Source of the DNA: Pollutiaquabacter aromativorans
Lineage (GTDB): Bacteria; Bacteroidota; Bacteroidia; AKYH767-A; 2013-40CM-41-45
Direction of reading: 5' to 3'
Length of the DNA stretch: 64,000 nt
Assembly: GCA_049177215.1 (NCBI GenBank)
Contig: CP185379.1
Coordinates: 1,364,001-1,428,000 of the forward strand
The notes below the pieces were generated by a model. The model saw only the letters and a list, made by a program, of their open reading frames with translations, was not told the origin of the DNA and did no database searches. The position numbers were made by a program, and so were the translations under genes. Positions 1 to 8,222 of the stretch are shown here, piece after piece; within the stretch, counting starts at the first letter, position 1, and each line of letters starts with the position of its first letter.

Positions 1-603
1 TACAACTCGCCACTGTTCAACCATCAGGACAATGACCTGAGCTTCCGGTATCTTCAGGACCAGGTGTTGGAGTACGATGAAAGCAATATCTCCTCCAGCA
101 CCAACCTCACGGCTATCCTGGCCTTTTATGCTTACATCATCCTTGCACTGGATTACGATTCGTTTTCCAAGGATGGTGGTACCCCATACTTCGTAAAAGC
201 ACAGACGATCGTGAACAACGCCCAGGCGATTCCGGAACGCGGCTGGAAAGCTTTTGAAAGCAACCGGAATCGCTATTGGTTCACGGAAAATTACCTCAAC
301 GTATCCTTCAAGCCGTTGCGCAACTGCATTTATCAGTATCATCGGCTCGGCATGGATCGCCTGACGGAAAATATCCAGGACGGACGCGCGGCCATTACCG
401 AAGCCCTGAAACAGCTTCGGACCACCTACGCGGACCGCCCGAACTCCATTGCGATGCAATCGTTCTTCAATGCCAAAAGCGACGAGATCGTAAACCTCTA
501 CAGCCAGGCACAAGGCGATGAACGGAATCAGGTGGTCCCTGTTTTATCGCTGGTCGATCCGGCCAATACGTTGAAATACCAAAACATGGGTCAGACGAAG
601 TAA
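1..603 (+). CDS. porD: Type IX secretion protein PorD (DUF4835 family), 3' part
   Basis: The frame is open from the first base, so this is the C-terminal 200 residues of a protein that starts before the window. It reads as the conserved second half of the DUF4835/PorD family: an SPLFNHQDNDLSF segment, a TAILAFYAYIILALDYDSF segment, GGTPYF, a WKAFE-NRYW block, and the ending RPNS...FFNAKSDE...DP. PorD is a periplasmic or outer-membrane-associated accessory protein of the Bacteroidetes type IX secretion and gliding machinery. That fits the several sorting-domain cargo proteins elsewhere in the window. The function is taken from the family; the sequence shows only the family match. The upstream neighbours are not visible. 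Confidence 0.85.
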   Translation, partial: YNSPLFNHQDNDLSFRYLQDQVLEYDESNISSSTNLTAILAFYAYIILALDYDSFSKDGGTPYFVKAQTIVNNAQAIPERGWKAFESNRNRYWFTENYLNVSFKPLRNCIYQYHRLGMDRLTENIQDGRAAITEALKQLRTTYADRPNSIAMQSFFNAKSDEIVNLYSQAQGDERNQVVPVLSLVDPANTLKYQNMGQTK

Positions 604-636
604 GTCGACCACACATACCAATTACTACTGCTGATT

Positions 637-1737
637 ATGGGTCTTAAATGCGGAATCGTGGGACTTCCAAACGTCGGGAAATCCACGCTCTTCAATTGTC
701 TTTCGAACGCCAAAGCGCAAGCTGCAAACTTTCCATTTTGCACGATCGAACCGAATCTGGGTGTTATCACCGTTCCGGATGATCGCCTCAATAAACTGGA
801 ATTGCTCGTCAAACCGCAACGCATCGTTCCCACGACGATCGAGATCGTCGATATCGCCGGACTGGTCAAAGGTGCGCACAAGGGTGAAGGGCTCGGCAAT
901 CAGTTTCTGAGTAACATCCGGGAGTGCGATGCGATCATTCACGTGGTCCGTTGCTTCGACGACCCCAACGTGGTCCACGTCGACGGATCGGTCAACCCGG
1001 TTCGTGACAAAGAAGTGATCGAGACGGAACTGCAATTGAAGGACCTGGAATCGGTCGACAAAAAGATCCAACGTATTGAAAAGGTCGCAAAGACCGGGGG
1101 AGATAAGGAGGCGTTGAAAGCCGTGGAAACCCTTAAGATCTACAAGGAACACCTCGAACAGGGACGTTCGGCGCGCAGTGCACCGGTGGCCCCGGAGGAC
1201 AAACGGCACATTGCCGATATCCACCTGCTGACCGCCAAACCGGTGCTCTACGTTTGTAACGTCGATGAAAAATCGGTCCAGACCGGCAATGAATATGTAA
1301 CGCGTTTACGCGAAGCGGTGAAGGACGAAAACGCTGAATTACTCGTCATTGCCGCTGCCATTGAAGCCGAGATCACCCAACTCGACAGTTACGAAGACCG
1401 GAAAGCATTCCTCGATGATCTTGGTTTAACCGAATCGGGTGTGAGTCAGTTGATCAAGGCGGCTTACCGACTCCTTAGTTTGCAAACGTATTTTACCGCA
1501 GGGGAGAAGGAAGTCCGGGCATGGACCATTACCCGGGGAATGCTGGCGCCACAAGCTGCCGGTGTCATTCACACGGATTTCGAAAAGGGATTCATTCGCG
1601 CCGAAGTGATCCACTACGAGGATTTCGTCAACCTGGGTTCGGAAACCGCATGCCGGGATGCCGGAAAACTGAGCGTGGAAGGGAAGGAGTATGAAGTGCA
1701 GGACGGCGATGTCATGCACTTCCGTTTCAACGTATAA
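637..1737 (+). CDS. ychF: Redox-regulated ribosome-binding ATPase YchF
   Basis: 366 residues, the full length for the Obg-related YchF/OLA1 family. The P-loop GLPNVGKST is at residues 9-17 and the switch II region DIAGLVKGA near 72; there a hydrophobic residue replaces the catalytic glutamine of classical GTPases. The specificity motif near 206 is NVDE rather than NKxD, which is the mark of YchF proteins that prefer ATP. The last 80 residues form the TGS domain. The protein binds ribosomes and is linked to translation and oxidative stress responses. The start is the ATG 33 bases after porD, and the stop is 4 bases before the rhomboid gene, so it probably belongs to a short operon. Confidence 0.97.
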   Translation: MGLKCGIVGLPNVGKSTLFNCLSNAKAQAANFPFCTIEPNLGVITVPDDRLNKLELLVKPQRIVPTTIEIVDIAGLVKGAHKGEGLGNQFLSNIRECDAIIHVVRCFDDPNVVHVDGSVNPVRDKEVIETELQLKDLESVDKKIQRIEKVAKTGGDKEALKAVETLKIYKEHLEQGRSARSAPVAPEDKRHIADIHLLTAKPVLYVCNVDEKSVQTGNEYVTRLREAVKDENAELLVIAAAIEAEITQLDSYEDRKAFLDDLGLTESGVSQLIKAAYRLLSLQTYFTAGEKEVRAWTITRGMLAPQAAGVIHTDFEKGFIRAEVIHYEDFVNLGSETACRDAGKLSVEGKEYEVQDGDVMHFRFNV

Positions 1738-1741
1738 GGCT

Positions 1742-2365
1742 ATGAGTCTGACCCTGTTGATCCTTTTGGTGACGGTCGCGGTTTCCATGATCGCGTTCAG
1801 CAATCCCGGGCTTCAGGATAAACTGATGTTCAAACCCTACCGCATCGACGGGAACCGTGAATGGTACCGCTTCGTCAGTAGCGGACTGATCCATGCCGAT
1901 TGGATGCACTTGCTGGTGAACATGTTCGTGCTGTTCTCGTTCGGTGAGATTGTCGAATTCTACTATCAGCAGACTTTCCCGGAAAAAGGTCCGGTACTCT
2001 ACTTCCTCCTGTACTTCGGCGGTATGATGACGGCCGTTTTACCCACTTACCGAAAGCACCGAAACAATCCCGGCTACAATGGCTTGGGGGCCTCCGGAGC
2101 GGTATCGGCGGTCGTGTTCGCGTTCATCCTGTTCAATCCGCTGGAACGGCTTTGCCTGTACGGAGTCTTGTGCCTTCCCGGTGTGATTTTCGGTGTCGCG
2201 TACCTGGTCTTCAGTTACTACATGGATAAACGGGGTGGTGACCGGGTGAACCATGATGCGCATTTGTGGGGAGCGATCTATGGCATCGTCTTCACAGTGC
2301 TGCTGAAGCCGTCGCTCCTGATACATTTTTTCGAACAATTGGTGTACTTCAGAAATGCGATCTGA
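1742..2365 (+). CDS. Rhomboid family intramembrane serine protease
   Basis: 207 residues with about six hydrophobic segments. The rhomboid signatures are in place: H-x3-N at His56-Asn60 in the second helix, the nucleophile motif GASG with Ser118, and the catalytic histidine in AHLWG (His174). Rhomboids cleave substrate transmembrane helices within the inner membrane; the substrate here is unknown. I chose the ATG four bases after the ychF stop because the hydrophobic N-terminus begins there; the frame is open further upstream but that part overlaps ychF. The last 11 bases overlap the following HAD phosphatase gene, which suggests translational coupling. Confidence 0.9.
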   Translation: MSLTLLILLVTVAVSMIAFSNPGLQDKLMFKPYRIDGNREWYRFVSSGLIHADWMHLLVNMFVLFSFGEIVEFYYQQTFPEKGPVLYFLLYFGGMMTAVLPTYRKHRNNPGYNGLGASGAVSAVVFAFILFNPLERLCLYGVLCLPGVIFGVAYLVFSYYMDKRGGDRVNHDAHLWGAIYGIVFTVLLKPSLLIHFFEQLVYFRNAI

Positions 2366-2861
2366 AAAGCGCAAAGCCGTATTTCTCGATCGCGACGGTG
2401 TGCTCAACCGTGAACGGGGCGATTATACCTGGCTGCTGGAGGATTTTCAGATTAATCCCGGGGTTCTGGAAGCATTGGCGCGACTTGCCGATGCCGGTTT
2501 CCTGTTGATCGTCATCAGTAACCAGGGCGGTATCGGAAAGGGTCTCTATCAAAAGTCGGATACCGATTATTTGCACCTTCACCTGGAACGGCAACTGGCA
2601 CTTGGCGACGTTCGCCTGACGGAGATCTACTACTGTCCCCATCATCCGGCTACCGGAAAATGCCTCTGTCGAAAACCATCCGGTCTGATGATCGAAAAGG
2701 CCATCGCCCGCTTTCAACTCGACCCGACCGCCTGCTTTTTCATTGGTGATACTGAACGGGACGTGGAGGCGGGGCACTCCGCAGGCGTAACAACGGTACG
2801 GATCTCGCCGAACGCATCGCTGATACCGATCGTCGACCGCATCCTTTCGGGGACGTTTTAA
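2355..2861 (+). CDS. HAD-IIIA phosphatase, GmhB-like (heptose bisphosphate/histidinol phosphatase type)
   Basis: 168 residues. The HAD nucleophile motif DRDGVLN has Asp12 and Asp14, and motif IV is GDTERD with Asp132 and Asp136. A zinc loop with Cys94, His96, Cys103 and Cys105 precedes RKPSG, as in GmhB, the D-glycero-D-manno-heptose-1,7-bisphosphate 7-phosphatase of LPS heptose synthesis. Histidinol phosphatases share this fold, so the substrate is not settled, and no other heptose or histidine genes are nearby. The start overlaps the end of the rhomboid gene by 11 bases. Confidence 0.85.
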   Translation: MRSEKRKAVFLDRDGVLNRERGDYTWLLEDFQINPGVLEALARLADAGFLLIVISNQGGIGKGLYQKSDTDYLHLHLERQLALGDVRLTEIYYCPHHPATGKCLCRKPSGLMIEKAIARFQLDPTACFFIGDTERDVEAGHSAGVTTVRISPNASLIPIVDRILSGTF

Positions 2862-2917
2862 AGAATCAAACGTTGATTAATTCCGGTTCCATGACATCCA
2901 GATCGCGGGTGGCTGAC

Positions 2918-2925
2918 TACCTTTG
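2918..2925 (+). promoter_or_regulatory. Putative Bacteroidetes -7 box TACCTTTG
   Basis: A perfect match to the TAnnTTTG consensus lies 11 bases before the aminotransferase ATG. It implies a leader of about 8 nt. No clear -33 TTTG is seen. Confidence 0.55.
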
Positions 2926-2936
2926 CATCGACAGAG

Positions 2937-3794
2937 ATGCAGGCGCCAACTTTTTTGAACTTCAACGGCAACATCACGCCGTCGGATCAGCCGATTTTCA
3001 CCTCGGCGAACCGTGCCTTCCGTTATGGCGATGCCGTATTTGAAACCATCCGATTACAACAGGGCGAAATCCTTTTCTTAGACCGCCACCTGGAACGGTT
3101 ACGGAACAGCATGCAACTCCTCGGCATGCTGCCGCACGATGATCTGACGTTCCATAACCTCTACCTCTCCATTCGTCACCTCGATCAGGTCAACCAATTG
3201 AAGGGGAACGGCAGGATCAGGCTGGAAGTATTCCGGAACGACGGAGGACTTTATACACCCCAGACAAATCACGTTTCGTACCTGATTGAGGTCACACCCT
3301 TGTCTCACAAAGACTACAGGTTGAACGACCACGGACTCAGGATCGAACTTTATCCGGACATCAAAAAACCGATGAGCCGGCTATCGAACCTGAAGTCATC
3401 CAATGCCTTGTACTATGTCATGGCCGGATTGTACAAAAAGCAATTGGGTATCGAAGATTGCCTGGTCCTGAATACCGAGGGTAGGATCGCGGAAGCCATC
3501 TCCTCCAACATTTTCCTGATCAGGGGAAACGAATTGTTCACGCCCGGTCTGGAAGAAGCTTGCGTAGCCGGCGTTATGCGGGAATACATCATCGAGCACG
3601 AGCGACTGAACGGGCGCTCCGTGCAGGAAACCGGCATCACGGTCGATGACCTTTTAAAAGCCGACGAAATCTTTCTCACGGACGTGATCCACGGCCTGCG
3701 ATGGGTGGGGGCTTTCCGACACAAACGTTATTTCAACACGACTTCCAGGAAGCTCCTCAACGCGATCCAGGAAGCACAAACAAAAAAGGTCTGA
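2937..3794 (+). CDS. Class IV PLP-dependent aminotransferase (BCAT / aminodeoxychorismate lyase type)
   Basis: 285 residues of the fold-type IV family. The N-terminal GDAVFETIR block, the PLP lysine in LKSSNALYY (Lys153), the EAISSNIFL block with Glu187, and the PGLEEACVAGVMR segment all fit. Members are branched-chain aminotransferases (ilvE), D-amino acid transaminases or 4-amino-4-deoxychorismate lyases (pabC). The length is shorter than most ilvE proteins and closer to PabC or D-amino acid transaminase. I cannot choose between them. It has its own -7 box and its stop codon lies inside the stem of the downstream terminator, so it is probably transcribed alone. Confidence 0.85.
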   Translation: MQAPTFLNFNGNITPSDQPIFTSANRAFRYGDAVFETIRLQQGEILFLDRHLERLRNSMQLLGMLPHDDLTFHNLYLSIRHLDQVNQLKGNGRIRLEVFRNDGGLYTPQTNHVSYLIEVTPLSHKDYRLNDHGLRIELYPDIKKPMSRLSNLKSSNALYYVMAGLYKKQLGIEDCLVLNTEGRIAEAISSNIFLIRGNELFTPGLEEACVAGVMREYIIEHERLNGRSVQETGITVDDLLKADEIFLTDVIHGLRWVGAFRHKRYFNTTSRKLLNAIQEAQTKKV

Positions 3795-3814
3795 GCAATG
3801 CTCAGACCTTTTTT
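3782..3814. terminator. Bidirectional rho-independent terminator
   Basis: A 9-bp perfect stem (GGTCTGAGC / GCTCAGACC, loop AAT) is flanked by six A on the left and six T on the right, so it can work on both strands. It serves the aminotransferase (+) and the lipoprotein gene (-). The aminotransferase stop codon sits within the stem. Confidence 0.9.
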
Positions 3815-3831
3815 GTTGGAACGATCTAAAA

Positions 3832-4404
3832 TTACTTCTTGGAAGTAGCTTCGATGCTCTTAGCCATTTCACCGGCAGAAGCCATGTTCTGCTCGATGCT
3901 GGTCTTAGCTTCAGCGAAGGAGGTATTCCAGGACTCGATCTTGGCCTGAGCATCGCTCATTTTCGATTTGAAATCGGCCAGTCCGGTCACAGCGTCAGCC
4001 GGGTTGATTTCACCTTTGGCAATCTTGTCTTTCCACTCGGTGAACTGCTTGGTGGTCTCGTCCCAGGTGGTCTTGAACTGGTTCCACTCGTTAGACATAG
4101 CCTCAAACTTCGAAGCGTCTTCGGTAGCCTTCTGAGCGGTTTCAGCCATCTTGGTCTTCATCGCTTCGTCCTTGATGTTGGCCATCTGGGTCTGCATGTC
4201 GGTCTGAGCCGTAGCGAATTCTTTCGCCTTGGTGGCCGTCTCGGTCAGTTGCTGGCTCCAGGCGGTAGCTTTTTCGCCGAGTGCCGTCCAGTCGGTACCG
4301 AATTGGTTGATTTCCGACATGGTCTTCTCATCAATTTTCTTGGTGCAGGAGCTCAGTGCCATGGCACCGGCTACTACGAAAGCAAGGATTGCTTTGGTTT
4401 TCAT
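3832..4404 (-). CDS. Putative coiled-coil lipoprotein of unknown function
   Basis: 190 residues. A signal peptide ends in the lipobox LSSC with Cys20, so the product should be lipid-anchored. The rest is almost wholly helical and polar, rich in Ala, Lys, Glu, Thr and Gln, with regularly spaced Trp residues and heptad-like spacing, so it is probably a helical bundle or coiled coil in the periplasm. I do not recognise a named domain. The gene is monocistronic, with its own -7 box and the shared terminator. The orderly, abundant-protein-like composition suggests a structural role, but that is only inference. Confidence 0.8.
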   Translation of the reverse strand: MKTKAILAFVVAGAMALSSCTKKIDEKTMSEINQFGTDWTALGEKATAWSQQLTETATKAKEFATAQTDMQTQMANIKDEAMKTKMAETAQKATEDASKFEAMSNEWNQFKTTWDETTKQFTEWKDKIAKGEINPADAVTGLADFKSKMSDAQAKIESWNTSFAEAKTSIEQNMASAGEMAKSIEATSKK

Positions 4405-4435
4405 GGTGTTGTTTTTGGTTCAGTTGGATTTGCTG

Positions 4436-4443
4436 CAAAATTA
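4436..4443 (-). promoter_or_regulatory. Putative -7 box TAATTTTG for the coiled-coil lipoprotein
   Basis: Perfect TAnnTTTG on the minus strand, 31 bases before the ATG at 4404. The leader that follows is A-rich and G-poor, which is common before well-expressed Bacteroidetes genes. No clear -33 box. Confidence 0.6.
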
Positions 4444-4496
4444 CTAAAAAGGGGACCCGGACGCGATGCCGCCGGAAAACTATCAACCACAGGTTG

Positions 4497-5099
4497 TTAT
4501 TTATCCTTGGGGTCCGGAAAAACGTTCCGGATGTGGTCAAGTGTGGAGCTGGACGCCGAATTCTTCGGAAAAACGCCCTGATTGGCGACCCGGATGTCCT
4601 CAATCGAGTAAAAAGCCTCCGGGTTGATTTCCCTTATTCGTACCCTCACCCGATCCAGGTCTTTTCGTTTAACCACACAAAAAAGGATTTTAACAGGTCC
4701 TTTGGCACCATGCCCATCAATGACGGTTACTCCAAAACTGTCGCTGCGGAGCCCGTCGGCCAGTTCCTGCCAGTTTACCGGGGTGATAATCCGAAGCACC
4801 TGCATACCCAGCGCCAACTGACGCTCAATGAAGAGTCCGACGTAGGTACCCATGGCAAAACCGCCTGCGAACCCGATGTAACAAAGGGGGTTGTCGAGAT
4901 GCTGCATGATCTGGCGCATGGATACCAGCCAGATCAGCACTTCAAAGAAGCCCACAAACGGCACGATACTCCGAAATCCCCGGGAGATAAAAACATTTCT
5001 CAACGTGCCCAGCGAAACATCGGCCATACGCGCCAGGAAGATGAGAATGGGTAATACTACCCAACGGAAAAACTCGGTATCAATGAAAGCTGAATTCAT
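4497..5099 (-). CDS. UPF0316 membrane protein (DUF2179/DUF5698)
   Basis: 200 residues. Three hydrophobic segments lie in the first 110 residues, with the family block ARMADVSLGTLRNVFISRG near residue 25, followed by a soluble C-terminal DUF2179 domain with VTVIDGHGAKGPV. DUF2179 is thought to be a small regulatory domain, but the function of the family is unknown. The gene overlaps the end of the sirtuin gene by an ATGA junction, so the two are probably translationally coupled at the end of the long minus-strand run that starts at recQ. Confidence 0.88.
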   Translation of the reverse strand: MNSAFIDTEFFRWVVLPILIFLARMADVSLGTLRNVFISRGFRSIVPFVGFFEVLIWLVSMRQIMQHLDNPLCYIGFAGGFAMGTYVGLFIERQLALGMQVLRIITPVNWQELADGLRSDSFGVTVIDGHGAKGPVKILFCVVKRKDLDRVRVRIREINPEAFYSIEDIRVANQGVFPKNSASSSTLDHIRNVFPDPKDK

Positions 5100-5800
5100 G
5101 ACTTGGTTGTATAGGTCTCGATCAATTGAAGCGCCAACTTAGGCAAGCCGGATGCAGCACCGGAACGGATGGCTGTATAACCCATCAAGTGGTCCGGAAT
5201 TTCCGGATCAAGAACGAATCGTTCTGCTGCTACCGGCACGTAATCGACCAGGCTGGCAGCAGGATAAACGGCCAGTGACGTTCCAACGACCAGAAAAACA
5301 TCGGCGGTGGAAACTAGGTGGGCAGCCTCCGGCAATAACGGCACCATCTCTCCGAACCAGACTATGTGCGGCCGCAACTGCGACCCTTTTGCACAACGTT
5401 CTCCCATGCGCAACTCCCAACCCTCGATCGGATAGGTCAAGGAGGGGTCCAGGGACGACCTTGATTTGCGGATCTCTCCATGCAAGTGCAACACACTGCT
5501 CGACCCGGCACGTTCGTGTAAGTCATCGATGTTTTGGGTTATGATCCTGACATCAAAACACGCTTCCAATCGTGCAAGCGCGAGGTGACCCTCATTGGGT
5601 TGAGCTTCCAGTACCTGTTTGCGGCGCTCGTTATAAAAACGCTGAACAAGTTCCGGATCCCGCTGCCAGGCCATGGGAGTAGCCACGTCTTCGATCCGGT
5701 AGTTTTCCCAAAGTCCGTCAGCGCCCCGAAAAGTTCGAATACCACTGTCGGCACTCATGCCGGCACCGGACAATACGACCAGTCGTGGATGCCTTTTCAT
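5096..5800 (-). CDS. cobB: Sir2-family NAD-dependent protein deacylase (class III, CobB/SIRT5-like)
   Basis: 234 residues. The NAD-binding GAGMSADSGIRTFRG block covers 12-26, QNIDDLHERAG starts at 89, and the catalytic histidine is His107 in HLHG. The pair Tyr56 and Arg59 (FYNERR) matches the Tyr-x-x-Arg that recognises succinyl and malonyl lysine in SIRT5 and E. coli CobB, so desuccinylase activity is likely. The four zinc cysteines of typical sirtuins are absent: the region between His107 and RPHIVWFGE has only Cys136. Related Bacteroidetes sirtuins show the same loss, as far as I recall. The stop overlaps the UPF0316 start. A near-match -7 box (GAAATTTG) lies four bases before its ATG. Confidence 0.92.
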   Translation of the reverse strand: MKRHPRLVVLSGAGMSADSGIRTFRGADGLWENYRIEDVATPMAWQRDPELVQRFYNERRKQVLEAQPNEGHLALARLEACFDVRIITQNIDDLHERAGSSSVLHLHGEIRKSRSSLDPSLTYPIEGWELRMGERCAKGSQLRPHIVWFGEMVPLLPEAAHLVSTADVFLVVGTSLAVYPAASLVDYVPVAAERFVLDPEIPDHLMGYTAIRSGAASGLPKLALQLIETYTTKS

Positions 5801-5860
5801 GCTGCAAATTTCCTGACTGCCGCAATGCGCTCGACTGGCAATGCTGTTTTTTTTTCACGA

Positions 5861-6835
5861 CTATCGAAAGGTCCATTCACCTTCCAGTCGATTGCCATTC
5901 AGAAAATCACGGGCCTTCATCCGACCTTTCCCGGCCGGTTGAAGTTCCAGGATCTCCAACAAGCCATCGGGACCTTCTATAAACAGCTTCTCTTTGTCCT
6001 GTACCAGCAACTTTCCGGAAAGATGCGACTTGTCATCAGGAGAGGCCCTGACCTGGAAGAGTTTTACCGGTATTGAACGCTGGTCCGACAGTCGGAAAAA
6101 CTCTCCATGCGCAGCCGGATAGGGGGAAAGTCCCCGGACGAAATTGAACTGCGACGCAACTGGTAGCGCGGTGGACAAACGGGTATTTTCCTTGTTCAGC
6201 TTCGGTGCGGGCTTGAATGGAGATCCATCCAGCGACGTGTCTGCCTGCGGTCGGGGAGTAATGCTCTTGTCCATCAGCCCCTGCACCGTCCTGACAACGA
6301 GTCCGGCGCCTGCGTGCATCAGACGCGCGTAGAGGGAACCTACGGTTTCGTCGCTTCCGATCTCCACTTTTTCTTGCAACAAGATATTACCGGTGTCGAT
6401 CTCCTGCCGGAGAAAAAAGGTCGTGATACCGGAAAAGCGCTCACCTTGTATGATGGCCCAATTGATCGGTGCGGCACCGCGGTATTGGGGAAGTAAAGAC
6501 GCGTGTAAATTGAAGGTTCCCATTGGAGGAGCCGACCATATCACCTCGGGTAACATTCGAAAGGCCACGACAATCTGCAGCTCTGCCTGGAGGGATTTCA
6601 ATTGTTCTAGGAACTCCGGAGATCGTAGCTTTTCGGGTTGAAATACCGGGATGCCCAAACGAAGTGCCGCCTGCTTGACAGCGGATGCCTGAAGTTGCTG
6701 ACCACGGCCGGCAGGTTTGTCGGGGGCTGTAACCACTCCAACCACAGGAAATCCCGCCTGCACCAGTGCCTCCAGGGAAGGGACAGCAAACTCGGGAGTT
6801 CCCATGAATACGATCCTGGGATGCGCGTGCTTCAT
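5861..6835 (-). CDS. fmt: Methionyl-tRNA formyltransferase
   Basis: 324 residues, full length. The protein formylates initiator methionyl-tRNA with 10-formyl-tetrahydrofolate. The N-terminal domain has VFMGTPEFAVP and the formyltransferase signature with Asn109, His111, SLLPQYRG and Asp147. The C-terminal domain is the OB-like tRNA-binding part. The ATG overlaps the stop of the MATE gene as ATGA. The frame stays open into the MATE gene, which gives a longer artefactual ORF, but the protein family begins here. No def gene is seen next to it. Confidence 0.97.
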   Translation of the reverse strand: MKHAHPRIVFMGTPEFAVPSLEALVQAGFPVVGVVTAPDKPAGRGQQLQASAVKQAALRLGIPVFQPEKLRSPEFLEQLKSLQAELQIVVAFRMLPEVIWSAPPMGTFNLHASLLPQYRGAAPINWAIIQGERFSGITTFFLRQEIDTGNILLQEKVEIGSDETVGSLYARLMHAGAGLVVRTVQGLMDKSITPRPQADTSLDGSPFKPAPKLNKENTRLSTALPVASQFNFVRGLSPYPAAHGEFFRLSDQRSIPVKLFQVRASPDDKSHLSGKLLVQDKEKLFIEGPDGLLEILELQPAGKGRMKARDFLNGNRLEGEWTFR

Positions 6836-8163
6836 AATTGGATGGCTTTCCATCGTGAGGAACGTAAAAACTGGTAAGAAGCCAGACCGGTGAATACCCA
6901 GTAGATGATTTCCGACATCCACACGGCCTCCACCGTTCCGGAAAAAACAAAGGTGACAAGATAATTGTATACCATGTACAACAGGATGGCGGCAATCTCG
7001 ATATAAAGGGCAGTGCGGGTCGCCCCCGTTCCGCTGACAGCGCTGATGCAGACCATGGCAAATGCGAAAAAGAACATCGAAACATTCACCACCATCAGAC
7101 TTGGTCGCGCGTCCTCGATGAGCTGTTGGTTCTGCGTAAAGGCCCCCAGTAGCTGAACGGGAAACAGCAGGTTGATGGCGACCATGACTGCAGCGGTTCC
7201 GAATGCAAGCAGAATGATCCTGTTTAGGAGCACCATGACTTCCTCGCGCCGGTCTTGTCCGATGACGTTGCTGACCATGGAATTCGCCGCGATGGCGAAG
7301 CCCCATATTGGGGTCATGCTGACCATGTAGGCACCACGGACCATATTGCTGATGGCCAGCTCGTGTTGCCCGATCTTTTCGATAAAAATGAAAAAGATGA
7401 ACCAGGCTCCCATGGAAAGGAGGTTTTGAACTATCAGCGGTATCGACAACTCAAGTGTGGAACGAAAGACGGACGACTGAATGGATTTGAATTTGAAAAG
7501 CTGATAGATGTTCAGGGATCGTTTGCCGCTCGTATAGAAGACCAGATAGAACAACGCGACAGCTTCCGAGATACTGGAAGCAAGTCCTGATCCGGCAATC
7601 CCCATTTCAGGAAAGCCCCAATGCCCGAAGATCAGTGTGTAATTCAGTAACAGGTTCAACCCTGCCATTAGAAAACTGTAGGTCCCATAGACTTTGGGTT
7701 GCGCGATGCCGACATAGAAGCTTCGATAGACCGCAGCGACCATGATGAAGAAAATACCGAAAGACCGATACTCCAGGAAGGCGATCGCTGCCGCCAGGAT
7801 CTTGGGGTTCCGGACCATATAGGGCAGGAAGACCGGAGCTCCTACAAACAAGATCAGGAACAACAGGATGCTTATTCCCGCAAGCAGTAGAAAACTATGG
7901 TCGAAGATCGGCCCAACCCCGGCATCGTTCCTTTCACCGGTACGACGCGCGATCAGTATTTGCGTTCCGGTACCGATGGAGACACCGATCATCGCAAAGA
8001 CGAAATACAGGATACCGCCAAGCGCAGAAGCGCCCAGTTCCACCTCGCCGATTCGTCCAAGGAATACCGAATCGGTAACGTTGAGGATCGTGGTCGCGAA
8101 GCTGCCCAGCATGACCGGATAGGCCATACGGAGGATGTCCTTGTATGTCGTATTAACCTGCAA
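6832..8163 (-). CDS. MATE family multidrug efflux transporter
   Basis: 443 residues with twelve hydrophobic segments in two pseudo-repeats; the opening PVMLGSFATTILNVTDSVFLG is typical of MATE exporters (NorM/DinF). These proteins expel drugs or metabolites in exchange for sodium or protons. The substrate is unknown. The start is the TTG codon at 8163; the first ATG in frame (8127) would cut into the conserved first helix. A TACCTTCG box about 20 bases upstream supports the TTG start. It is followed directly by fmt through an ATGA overlap. Confidence 0.9.
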   Translation of the reverse strand: MQVNTTYKDILRMAYPVMLGSFATTILNVTDSVFLGRIGEVELGASALGGILYFVFAMIGVSIGTGTQILIARRTGERNDAGVGPIFDHSFLLLAGISILLFLILFVGAPVFLPYMVRNPKILAAAIAFLEYRSFGIFFIMVAAVYRSFYVGIAQPKVYGTYSFLMAGLNLLLNYTLIFGHWGFPEMGIAGSGLASSISEAVALFYLVFYTSGKRSLNIYQLFKFKSIQSSVFRSTLELSIPLIVQNLLSMGAWFIFFIFIEKIGQHELAISNMVRGAYMVSMTPIWGFAIAANSMVSNVIGQDRREEVMVLLNRIILLAFGTAAVMVAINLLFPVQLLGAFTQNQQLIEDARPSLMVVNVSMFFFAFAMVCISAVSGTGATRTALYIEIAAILLYMVYNYLVTFVFSGTVEAVWMSEIIYWVFTGLASYQFLRSSRWKAIQL

Positions 8164-8181
8164 AACGAAAATTCGGGAGGA

Positions 8182-8189
8182 CGAAGGTA
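8182..8189 (-). promoter_or_regulatory. Putative -7 box TACCTTCG for the MATE gene
   Basis: Seven of eight matches to TAnnTTTG in the 59-base gap between the RlmI-like gene and the MATE gene. It would give a leader of about 15 nt to the TTG start. Confidence 0.4.
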
Positions 8190-8222
8190 CTCAAATACTC
8201 AGAGGAGGCAGGAGGGAAGCCG

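Noticed and set aside
6836..7306. N-terminal extension of fmt giving a 481-residue ORF
   Set aside because: The extra part overlaps the MATE gene in another frame and does not resemble a protein; the ATG at 6835 fits the family.
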